This document shows, piece by piece, positions 56,666 to 64,000 of a stretch of DNA of 64,000 nucleotides. The stretch is from Gammaproteobacteria bacterium (GTDB lineage: Bacteria > Pseudomonadota > Gammaproteobacteria > Pseudomonadales > Pseudohongiellaceae): NCBI GenBank assembly GCA_002706685.1, contig PALV01000021.1, positions 124,001-188,000 on the forward strand, read 5' to 3'. The translations under genes were made by a program, and so were the position numbers. The notes beneath the pieces were generated by a model, which was given only the letters and a program-made list of their open reading frames with translations, searched no databases and was not told where the DNA came from. The number at the start of each line of letters is the position of its first letter. Position 1 is the first letter of the stretch.

Positions 56666-59268
56666 GCTGCGCCCTCTGCCTGCAGGAAATCCTGAGCGAA
56701 GCGCTGCAGCACACCGCCCGCCTGGTACACAGAAGTTTCCTCATCGCTGTCCAGTCGACAGCGCACCGGCACGGTGAGGTCGGTCCCATCGCGGCGGTGA
56801 ATGACCAGTGTCAGCGTCGCCCCTGCCCTGGGCTCACCGCGAACATCATAGGTTTCGGTACCATCCAGCTTCAGCGTCGTGCGTGTGGTGCCTGGTTCAA
56901 ACTCCAGCGGCAATACACCCATGCCAATCAAATTGGTCCGATGGATCCTTTCAAAACCTTCCGCCACAATAGCCTCGACTCCAGCCAGGCGAACACCTTT
57001 GGCGGCCCAGTCACGAGACGAGCCCTGTCCATAGTCCGCACCCGCAATGATGATCAGTGGCTGTTCTCGTTCCATGTAGGTTTCTATGGCTTCCCACATC
57101 CGGGTAACCTTGCCTTCCGGCTCAATACGCGCCAGTGATCCCTGTTTAATCTCGCCATCCACAATGGCCATTTCATTGATCAGTTTGGGATTCGCAAAGG
57201 TGGCGCGCTGTGCCGTTAGATGATCACCGCGATGCGTTGCATAGGAGTTGAAGTCCTCTTCCGGGACGCCCATTTTGGACAGGTACTCACCGGCGGCACT
57301 ATCAGCCAGGATGGCATTTGAGGGCGAAAGGTGGTCTGTGGTGATGTTGTCACCCAGAATTGCCAATGGCCGCATTTCCTTCAGGCTGGGCTCGCCCGCC
57401 AGCGCGCCTTCCCAATAGGGAGGACGTCGGATATAGGTGGACATCTCGCGCCAGTCATACAACGGGCTGACCTTGTTGGCTTCGTCGCGCGAAATATCAA
57501 ACATCGGGATGTACACATCACGAAACTGCTGCGGCTTGACGCTGGCTTTGACCACCTCGTTAATCTCTTCGTCCGTCGGCCACAGATCCATCAGTCGAAC
57601 AGGCTTGCCATCCACCTCTGCCAGAACATCCTTTTCTATGTCGAAACGAATCGTACCCGCAATGGCATAGGCAACAACCAGGGGTGGCGAGGCCAGGAAG
57701 GCCTGCTTGGCGTATGGATGAATGCGCCCGTCAAAATTACGGTTGCCAGACAGCACCGCAGTCGCATACACATCGCGCTCGATGATCTCCTGCTGTATTT
57801 CAGGATCCAGAGCGCCGGACATGCCATTACAGGTCGTGCAGGCAAAACCGACAATACCAAAGCCCAGCTTTTCCAGCTCCTGCTTGAGCCCCGACTCCTC
57901 AAGATAAAGCTTTACGGCCTTAGACCCAGGCGCCAGGGAGGTTTTCACCCAGGGCTTGCTGGTCAAACCCAGACGGTTGGCATTACGCGCCAAAAGCCCC
58001 GCAGCGATCACATTGCGCGGGTTACTGGTATTGGTACAGCTGGTAATCGCGGCAATGATGACAGCACCATCAGGCAGCAGGCCCTGAGCCTCTTCGGCAC
58101 GTGCCTGCTCGAGGCCAACGGCGATACCCTTACTTGCCAGATCAGCTGTTGCAACACGTGCGTGAGGATTACTGGGCCCCGCCAGATTGCGCGTGACACT
58201 GGAAAGATCAAACTCAAGTGTTCGCTCATATCTGGCCGTAACCAGATCGTCAGCCCACAAACCTGTATGACGGGCATAGGTCTCAACCAGCTGCACCTGC
58301 TCATCATCACGACCTGTCAGGGTCAGATAGTCGATGGTCTGCTGATCGATAAAGAACATCGCAGCGGTGGCACCATACTCGGGCGCCATATTGGAGATGG
58401 TTGCGCGATCACCCAGTGTCAGGGCTGCGGCACCTTCGCCATGAAACTCAAGGTAGGCACCCACCACACGTTGCTTGCGCAGGAATTCAGTCAGTGCCAG
58501 CACCATATCCGTGGCAGTGACACCAGGCTGTAATTTACCTTTTAGTTCCACACCAATGATATCGGGCAGACGCATCCACGATGCGCGGCCCAGCATGACA
58601 TTTTCTGCCTCCAGGCCACCCACACCGACGGCGATAACACCCAGGGCATCAACATGTGGCGTGTGGCTATCTGTGCCCACACAGGTATCAGGAAATGCCA
58701 CCCCCTTGTCGACATAGATGACCGGTGACATTTTTTCCAGATTGATCTGGTGCATGATGCCGTTACCCGGCGGTATCACATCAACATTCTTGAAGGCATA
58801 ACGTGTCCAGTCGATAAAGTGGAAGCGATCCTCGTTGCGGCGCTCTTCGACCGAACGATTGCGCTCAAAGGCATCCGGAACATTGCCACCGCACTCTACT
58901 GCCAGTGAGTGGTCGACGATGAGCTGCACGGGCACGACCGGATTGACTTTGGCCGGATCACCTCCCTGCTCAGCGATCGCATCGCGCAGCCCCGCCAGAT
59001 CGACCAGCGCCGTCTGCCCGAGAATATCGTGACACACCACACGCGCCGGGAACCATGGGAAGTCCAGATCGCGGCGGCGCTCGATAAGCTGATTCAGAGA
59101 CTCAGTCAGCATATCCGGATCACATCGGCGCACGAGGTTTTCGGCCAGCACTCGCGAGGTGTAAGGCAGTGATGCCCAGGCACCGCTCTGAATATCTTCT
59201 ACTGCCTGGCGGGCATCATAAAAGTCCAGCGATGTCCCCGGCAGAGGTTTGCGATACAGTTTGTTCAT
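56662..59268 (-). CDS. acnD: Fe/S-dependent 2-methylisocitrate dehydratase AcnD
   Basis: Aconitase-family motifs (CVGTDSHTPHVDALGVIAVGVGGLEAENVMLG; AAITSCTNTSNPRNVIAAGLLARNA; GADYGQGSSRDWAAKG); prp context supports AcnD over AcnA. Confidence 0.93.
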   Translation of the reverse strand: MNKLYRKPLPGTSLDFYDARQAVEDIQSGAWASLPYTSRVLAENLVRRCDPDMLTESLNQLIERRRDLDFPWFPARVVCHDILGQTALVDLAGLRDAIAEQGGDPAKVNPVVPVQLIVDHSLAVECGGNVPDAFERNRSVEERRNEDRFHFIDWTRYAFKNVDVIPPGNGIMHQINLEKMSPVIYVDKGVAFPDTCVGTDSHTPHVDALGVIAVGVGGLEAENVMLGRASWMRLPDIIGVELKGKLQPGVTATDMVLALTEFLRKQRVVGAYLEFHGEGAAALTLGDRATISNMAPEYGATAAMFFIDQQTIDYLTLTGRDDEQVQLVETYARHTGLWADDLVTARYERTLEFDLSSVTRNLAGPSNPHARVATADLASKGIAVGLEQARAEEAQGLLPDGAVIIAAITSCTNTSNPRNVIAAGLLARNANRLGLTSKPWVKTSLAPGSKAVKLYLEESGLKQELEKLGFGIVGFACTTCNGMSGALDPEIQQEIIERDVYATAVLSGNRNFDGRIHPYAKQAFLASPPLVVAYAIAGTIRFDIEKDVLAEVDGKPVRLMDLWPTDEEINEVVKASVKPQQFRDVYIPMFDISRDEANKVSPLYDWREMSTYIRRPPYWEGALAGEPSLKEMRPLAILGDNITTDHLSPSNAILADSAAGEYLSKMGVPEEDFNSYATHRGDHLTAQRATFANPKLINEMAIVDGEIKQGSLARIEPEGKVTRMWEAIETYMEREQPLIIIAGADYGQGSSRDWAAKGVRLAGVEAIVAEGFERIHRTNLIGMGVLPLEFEPGTTRTTLKLDGTETYDVRGEPRAGATLTLVIHRRDGTDLTVPVRCRLDSDEETSVYQAGGVLQRFAQDFLQAEGAA

Positions 59269-59269
59269 G

Positions 59270-60400
59270 TCATCCCCGTTTATCTATGGGTGTTACCTGG
59301 CGCGGTGCAGGACCGGTGTATTCAGCGCTGGGTCGGATGATCCGGTTGTCGGCACGCTGTTCCATGACATGGGCTGCCCAGCCAGTCACTCGACTCATGA
59401 CAAAAATGGGTGTAAACAGTTTGGTCGGAATACCCATGAAGTGATATGCCGAGGCATGGAAGAAATCGGCGTTGCAGAACAGTTTCTTCTCACGCCACAT
59501 GACTTCCTCGCAGCGCACTGATACCGGATACAGCACCGTGTCACCAACGTCGTCGGACAGTTTTTTCGACCAGGCTTTGATGATGTCATTGCGTGGATCA
59601 GATTCTTTATAGATGGCATGACCAAAACCCATGATCTTTTCCTTGCGCTCCAGCATGCCCAGCATTTCCTTTTCGGCATGATCCGGATCCCGGAACTTCT
59701 CGATCATATCCATGGCCGCTTCGTTGGCGCCGCCGTGCAGGGGACCGCGCAGCGAGCCGATGGCACCGGTGATACAGCTGTGCATATCAGAGAGGGTTGA
59801 TGCACAAACACGCGCGGTAAATGTAGACGCGTTGAATTCATGTTCGGCATACAGAATCAGGGATACGTTCATCACCTGTTCGTGCAGAGGTTTAGGCTTT
59901 TCCCCCAGCAACAAGTGCAGGAAATGCGCACCAATCGACTCATCAGTGGTCACCTCATCGACACGCACACCGTCGTGACTGTAGCGATACCAGTAACAGA
60001 TGATGGATGGCAGAACTGCCAGCAATCTGTCTGCGGCATGCCCCTGATCAGCAAACTTTTCTTCGGTTTCCAGGTTGCCCAGCATGGAACAGCCCGTGCG
60101 CATCACATCCATAGGGTGGGCTTCTTTGGGGATTCGCTCCAGAACTTCTTTAAGAGCGTTAGGCAATCCACGCAGCGATTTCAAGGTGGACTGATATTCA
60201 GTGAGCTCAGCGCGGGTCGGCAGTTCCCCTTTAAGAATCAGGTAGGCCACTTCTTCGAACAGGCAGTTCTCCGCCAGATCCTTGACGTCATAGCCCCGAT
60301 AAGTCAGACCTGAGCCGGACACACCCACGGTAGACAGCGCCGTTTTTCCTGCTACCTGTCCACGCAGGCCCGCACCACTGAGAATTTTTTTGTCAGACAT
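59270..60400 (-). CDS. prpC: 2-methylcitrate synthase
   Basis: Citrate-synthase fold: GLTYRGYDVKDLAENCLFEEVAYLIL; GSLRGPLHGGANEAAMDMIEKF; MGFGHAIYKESDPRN; HVMEQRADNRIIRPSAEYTGP. Confidence 0.95.
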   Translation of the reverse strand: MSDKKILSGAGLRGQVAGKTALSTVGVSGSGLTYRGYDVKDLAENCLFEEVAYLILKGELPTRAELTEYQSTLKSLRGLPNALKEVLERIPKEAHPMDVMRTGCSMLGNLETEEKFADQGHAADRLLAVLPSIICYWYRYSHDGVRVDEVTTDESIGAHFLHLLLGEKPKPLHEQVMNVSLILYAEHEFNASTFTARVCASTLSDMHSCITGAIGSLRGPLHGGANEAAMDMIEKFRDPDHAEKEMLGMLERKEKIMGFGHAIYKESDPRNDIIKAWSKKLSDDVGDTVLYPVSVRCEEVMWREKKLFCNADFFHASAYHFMGIPTKLFTPIFVMSRVTGWAAHVMEQRADNRIIRPSAEYTGPAPRQVTPIDKRG

Positions 60401-60453
60401 AATTAAGTTTCCTCCCTGCTATTAAAACCATAGCTGGCATTTGGATGAAAAAG

Positions 60454-61341
60454 TCAGGATTTTTTCTGCTTGGCAAACAGCGCGTCCAGGTGCTCTTCGT
60501 AAACATGGTAGTCAATACGATCATAGAGCTCAGCACGTGTCTGCATGGTATCGACGACATTCTGCTGTGTGCCGTCGCGCCGGATAGCGGTATAAACGTT
60601 CTCGGCTGCCTTGTTCATGGCCCGGAAAGCTGACAATGGATAAAGGACCAGCGAGACATCCACACCGGCCAGCTCCTCAGTCGTGAACAGCGGTGTGGCC
60701 CCGAACTCGGTAATATTGGCCAGTACCGGCACCTTCAATCGGGATGTGAACCTGGCGTACATTTCCAGCTCGGTAATCGCCTCTGGAAACACCATGTCCG
60801 CGCCCGCTTCAATGCAGGCCTCGGCGCGATCCAGAGCCGCTTCAAGCCCCTCTACCGCCAAGGCATCGGTTCTCGCCATGATCACAAAACTGTCATCGGT
60901 GCGTGCATCCACAGCCGCCTTGATACGATCCACCATCTCGGCCTGTGTGACAATTTCCTTGTTAGGACGATGGCCGCAGCGCTTGGCGCCTACCTGGTCT
61001 TCAATGTGCATGGCAGCCGCGCCAAATTTGATCATCGACTTCACGGTTCGCGCCACGTTGAACGCACTGGCACCAAAACCGGTATCGACATCGACCAGCA
61101 GCGGCAGATCGCACACATCGGTGATGCGACGCACGTCTGTCAAAACATCATCCAGTCCGGAAATACCCAGATCAGGCAGCCCCAGTGACCCTGCAGCGAC
61201 GCCACCGCCGGACAGATAAATGGCCTTGAAGCCGGCTCTTTTTGCCAGTAGCGCATGGTTGGCGTTGATCGCACCAACAACCTGCAGCGGATGCTCCTCT
61301 GCGACTGCTGCACGAAAGCGTTGACCGGGTGTTGTCTGCAT
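60454..61341 (-). CDS. prpB: Methylisocitrate lyase
   Basis: [68 protein letters not shown]. Confidence 0.95.
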   Translation of the reverse strand: MQTTPGQRFRAAVAEEHPLQVVGAINANHALLAKRAGFKAIYLSGGGVAAGSLGLPDLGISGLDDVLTDVRRITDVCDLPLLVDVDTGFGASAFNVARTVKSMIKFGAAAMHIEDQVGAKRCGHRPNKEIVTQAEMVDRIKAAVDARTDDSFVIMARTDALAVEGLEAALDRAEACIEAGADMVFPEAITELEMYARFTSRLKVPVLANITEFGATPLFTTEELAGVDVSLVLYPLSAFRAMNKAAENVYTAIRRDGTQQNVVDTMQTRAELYDRIDYHVYEEHLDALFAKQKKS

Positions 61342-61381
61342 GTCCAGGACTCTCCTTTTGAGTTCTTTAACTGAGTTTGTC

Positions 61382-62056
61382 TTATGGCTTTTCCAGATGC
61401 TGTTCGATATTGCGACGTGAGGCGCTGATGTGCCGGCGCATCAGCAGTTCCGCCAGTTCACCATCGCGGTCGGCAATCGCCTCGATAATTCGATGGTGCT
61501 CAGAAAACGCCTGCTGTGGGCGCTCCGGAGTTGTCGAAAAACGATACCGGTACATGCGTACCAGATGATAAAGATCACTGCAAAGTAACTCATGCAACAT
61601 GTGATTGCGGCTACCCTGTATGATCAGATAGTGAAGATCCAGTTCCCCTTCCTGCTGATAGTAGGATTCGTTGGCATGCAGGCCCGCGTGCTGCTCGTGT
61701 CTGGCCAGCACCTGACGCAGCCCCGCAATTTCCTCCTCGGTCATATGCTGGGCAGCAAGCCGACAGGCCATGCCTTCCAGCGCCTCGCGGACGTAGTACA
61801 GCTCAATCAGCTCAGCCACACTCAGCGATGCCACGCGAACGCCCGCGTGCGGAATCCTGACCACCAATCGTCGACCTTCCAGCCGCCGAATGGCCTCCCG
61901 CAGCGGGCCACGACCTATCCCGAAGGTATCACTCAGGTACTGCTCACTCAGGCGCGTTCCCGGCGCTATATCCCCTTTGACAATCGCAGTCTGGATGCGT
62001 TCAAAGGCACCGTCCGACAGGGTCTGGGAGCTGGATTGATGGGAACCGGAAACCAT
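61382..62056 (-). CDS. GntR-family (FCD-type) transcriptional regulator of the prp operon
   Basis: [63 protein letters not shown]; all-helical C-terminal domain; first gene of the prp operon. Confidence 0.92.
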   Translation of the reverse strand: MVSGSHQSSSQTLSDGAFERIQTAIVKGDIAPGTRLSEQYLSDTFGIGRGPLREAIRRLEGRRLVVRIPHAGVRVASLSVAELIELYYVREALEGMACRLAAQHMTEEEIAGLRQVLARHEQHAGLHANESYYQQEGELDLHYLIIQGSRNHMLHELLCSDLYHLVRMYRYRFSTTPERPQQAFSEHHRIIEAIADRDGELAELLMRRHISASRRNIEQHLEKP

Positions 62057-62130
62057 GGATTGTAGATAATCCTAAATTATTGTGACGTTTATTGGCGTTT
62101 TAATGGCGAATACTGCGCCTGGTAGCCAAC

Positions 62131-62142
62131 ATTGTCAACAAT
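62131..62142. promoter_or_regulatory. Probable GntR/FCD operator in the prp promoter region
   Basis: ATTGT-CA-ACAAT resembles the TNGT-N-ACNA half-site pattern of GntR/FadR-type operators; 75 bp upstream of the gntR start. Confidence 0.5.
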
Positions 62143-62178
62143 CTGCCAACTACGCATTTGTATCATGACAACCAGGAT

Positions 62179-62200
62179 AAGCGTTACAATACGCTTGACA
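62179..62200 (+). promoter_or_regulatory. Inverted repeat overlapping a -35 element of the M28-like gene
   Basis: AAGCGT-TACAAT-ACGCTT with TTGACA at 62195-62200. Confidence 0.4.
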
Positions 62201-62235
62201 CGGAAACAATAATCACAATAAAAGGATGGACTCCA

Positions 62236-63813
62236 ATGAACCGGTACAAACACGCTTGCGCACCACTGCTCACTCTGATTTGCGTCGGCCTTGCCAGCAC
62301 AGCACTGGCGCAGCAGGCATGGTACGGCCTGCCACTACCACCGACTTTTGCCCCTCATACCACCCCCGCCATAATCGGTGTTCGCGGCCCGGCCCCGGCC
62401 GTTGTCCCCGCCGACGAACTCCAATTCAGCGACCTGGCAGGCGAGCAATTGGCTTCGGACCTGAAGGCCATTGTGCAATTTTCAAGGCAGAGTCTTATCG
62501 ATCAGGAACTGGTTGGCAATCAGATGTGGGGACGCGTTGCCGGTTTCCCATCACTAACGGCAACTGCCGACTGGGTTGCAGATCAGTTCCAGCAATACGG
62601 GATTGAAGATGTCGAGATACAGCAAGTCTCGCAGAATCCCGACAGCAGCCTGTGGTTGCCTCAACGCTGGGAGGTTCGCCTGCTGGCCAATGAGCATACT
62701 GGCGGCGACGATGTGGTGCTGTCGACTGCGGTCGCACTGTCCCCATCATATATAGCGGGCGGTTCGCTGCAGGCACCGCTGGTATACACGGGCAATGCGC
62801 GCCCTGCCGTATTGGAACATATCGATGTACGCGGCAAAATCGCTGTACAGCACATCACTCCGCAGGCCCATCTGGTGTTCGAACGCAGTCATGCCGTGCC
62901 GCGGGCTCAGGATCTGTTTGCCCGCGGCGCAGTTGCCGTTCTTAACATTATCGATCAGCCCGGGAATGAGATGGCGCGCGATCTGGCCAACTGTGGCGGC
63001 CCCTGTTTCAACGTGGGAGGCCGAGATGGTGTTTTCCTCAGCGCCGCACTCGACGCGGCTGCCTCGCAGGGGCACAGCGGCACGCTACAGGCCCGGTTAA
63101 ACCTGCAGGCACATGAATACAGCGGACTCCAGGCTGAAAACGTGATTGCTGTCATACCGGGCCAGTCAAGCGAGACAATTGTCATCAACGCCCACATGGA
63201 TGCCTGGTATGACGGTGCCGGTGACAACGGAGATGGCCTTGCGGTGCTGATGGCTCTGGCGCAACACTTCTCCCGCGACGATGTCACACTGCAACGAACA
63301 CTGGTGCTGGTGGCCAGCGCTGGTCACCATACTCCCGGACTGAATGGCCCCAGCAATGCGGTCGCCATGAACCCGGACCTGTTTGACGAAGCGTTGCTGA
63401 TCTTTAATCTGGAGCATGTCGCACAGCGCAACTTCTCGCCAGCTCGCAGCGTCCTGCCCGATGGCTATCGTGAGTTTATTGCTGACTCCGGTGAAGCACC
63501 CATAGTCGCCGGCATCACCAACGAATCGGCCTACCTTCAATCACTGTTCGATACTGGTGTACAGCGTTATGGCGTCAATTTTGTGTCCGGCAACTCTGAT
63601 ATGGCCAGTGGCGAAGGCGGCGGCTACCGGCGCGCAGCTGTGCCAATCGTGACGACCATGCAGGCACCGCCGCTCTATCACACCAGCGGTGAAGTCGAAG
63701 AAGTCATCTCAGTACCCGGTATGGAGCGAATGGCCCGCTTCATGGCCTGGTTTATCAAGCAGGTCGATACCGCCGATCGGTCCCGTGTAAACCCGGCGGG
63801 CAGCGGGGAATAA
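62236..63813 (+). CDS. Secreted M28-like peptidase with inserted PA-like domain
   Basis: Signal peptide; NVIAVIPGQSSETIVINAHMDAWYDGAGDNGDGLAVLMALAQHF; start refined from 62158 (SD AAAGGA). Confidence 0.78.
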   Translation: MNRYKHACAPLLTLICVGLASTALAQQAWYGLPLPPTFAPHTTPAIIGVRGPAPAVVPADELQFSDLAGEQLASDLKAIVQFSRQSLIDQELVGNQMWGRVAGFPSLTATADWVADQFQQYGIEDVEIQQVSQNPDSSLWLPQRWEVRLLANEHTGGDDVVLSTAVALSPSYIAGGSLQAPLVYTGNARPAVLEHIDVRGKIAVQHITPQAHLVFERSHAVPRAQDLFARGAVAVLNIIDQPGNEMARDLANCGGPCFNVGGRDGVFLSAALDAAASQGHSGTLQARLNLQAHEYSGLQAENVIAVIPGQSSETIVINAHMDAWYDGAGDNGDGLAVLMALAQHFSRDDVTLQRTLVLVASAGHHTPGLNGPSNAVAMNPDLFDEALLIFNLEHVAQRNFSPARSVLPDGYREFIADSGEAPIVAGITNESAYLQSLFDTGVQRYGVNFVSGNSDMASGEGGGYRRAAVPIVTTMQAPPLYHTSGEVEEVISVPGMERMARFMAWFIKQVDTADRSRVNPAGSGE

Positions 63814-64000
63814 ACACTCAGCTGTGCCGTTGACCTCTGGTAAGTGACAATTCCAACCAGAGGTCTATGGTATGCAGCAGGAATTTCTATTTGAACTTGG
63901 CGAGTCAGGTGTTTACCAGTGGCACCATTCGCATTGGAGACGGATATGCAGCCCGCTGGAAATCGTCTCATGTATTCGCCTTAACCTGCCGATGGCAACG

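Noticed and set aside
57331-58533. 400-aa + strand ORF antisense to acnD
   Set aside because: Shadow ORF opposite a strongly conserved aconitase-family gene.
63872-64000. Open frame MQQEFLFELGESGVYQWHHSHWRRICSPLEIVSC... running off the window end
   Set aside because: Only 43 codons visible and no convincing SD; could be a truncated gene but not supportable from this window.
1-64000. CRISPR arrays, transposons, prophage or integrative elements
   Set aside because: No regularly spaced repeats, terminal inverted repeats with transposase, integrase, or phage structural genes were seen; the gene content looks like stable metabolic chromosome.

Overview
The window looks like a continuous stretch of a gammaproteobacterial-type chromosome (lineage is inference from gene content), coding-dense and about 55% GC by eye. 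I found no rRNA or tRNA genes, CRISPR arrays, transposases, integrases or phage genes. I support about 43 protein-coding genes. They include a truncated amidase, pyrophosphatase, an orphan XdhC, a MATE pump, a REC-CheC-like / PAS-GGEEF pair, Ogt, three PQQ-propeller/cytochrome c proteins, IlvD, CorA, an NTT-like carrier, a KAS III, a beta-lactamase-fold hydrolase, a cold-shock protein, two TonB receptors, an acyl-CoA dehydrogenase with an acyl-CoA ligase, PurT, Hsp20, two DUF5916-type proteins, an Lrp/class-V aminotransferase pair and a complete 2-methylcitrate operon (gntR-prpB-prpC-acnD-prpF).

The best hunting results are:
(1) A cluster at 28.0-36.4 kb that looks like an exported amine or amino-acid oxidation system: Tat-signal flavin amine oxidase, CadC-like membrane regulator, TonB receptor, di-heme cytochrome c and a signal-peptide-bearing RidA.
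(2) An unannotated ~125-nt sRNA candidate at 39.89-40.01 kb. It has a near-consensus CsrA/RsmA SELEX motif in a hairpin loop, five GGA motifs and a perfect 13-bp terminator.
(3) A ROSE-type RNA thermometer in the hsp20 5' UTR, with a sigma32-like promoter, in the same intergenic region.
(4) A frameshifted outer-membrane protein, an M28-like peptidase lacking the Glu-Glu motif, and a TonB-like N-terminus joined to a beta-helix-like domain.

All calls are from reading sequence and translations; no database search was possible.
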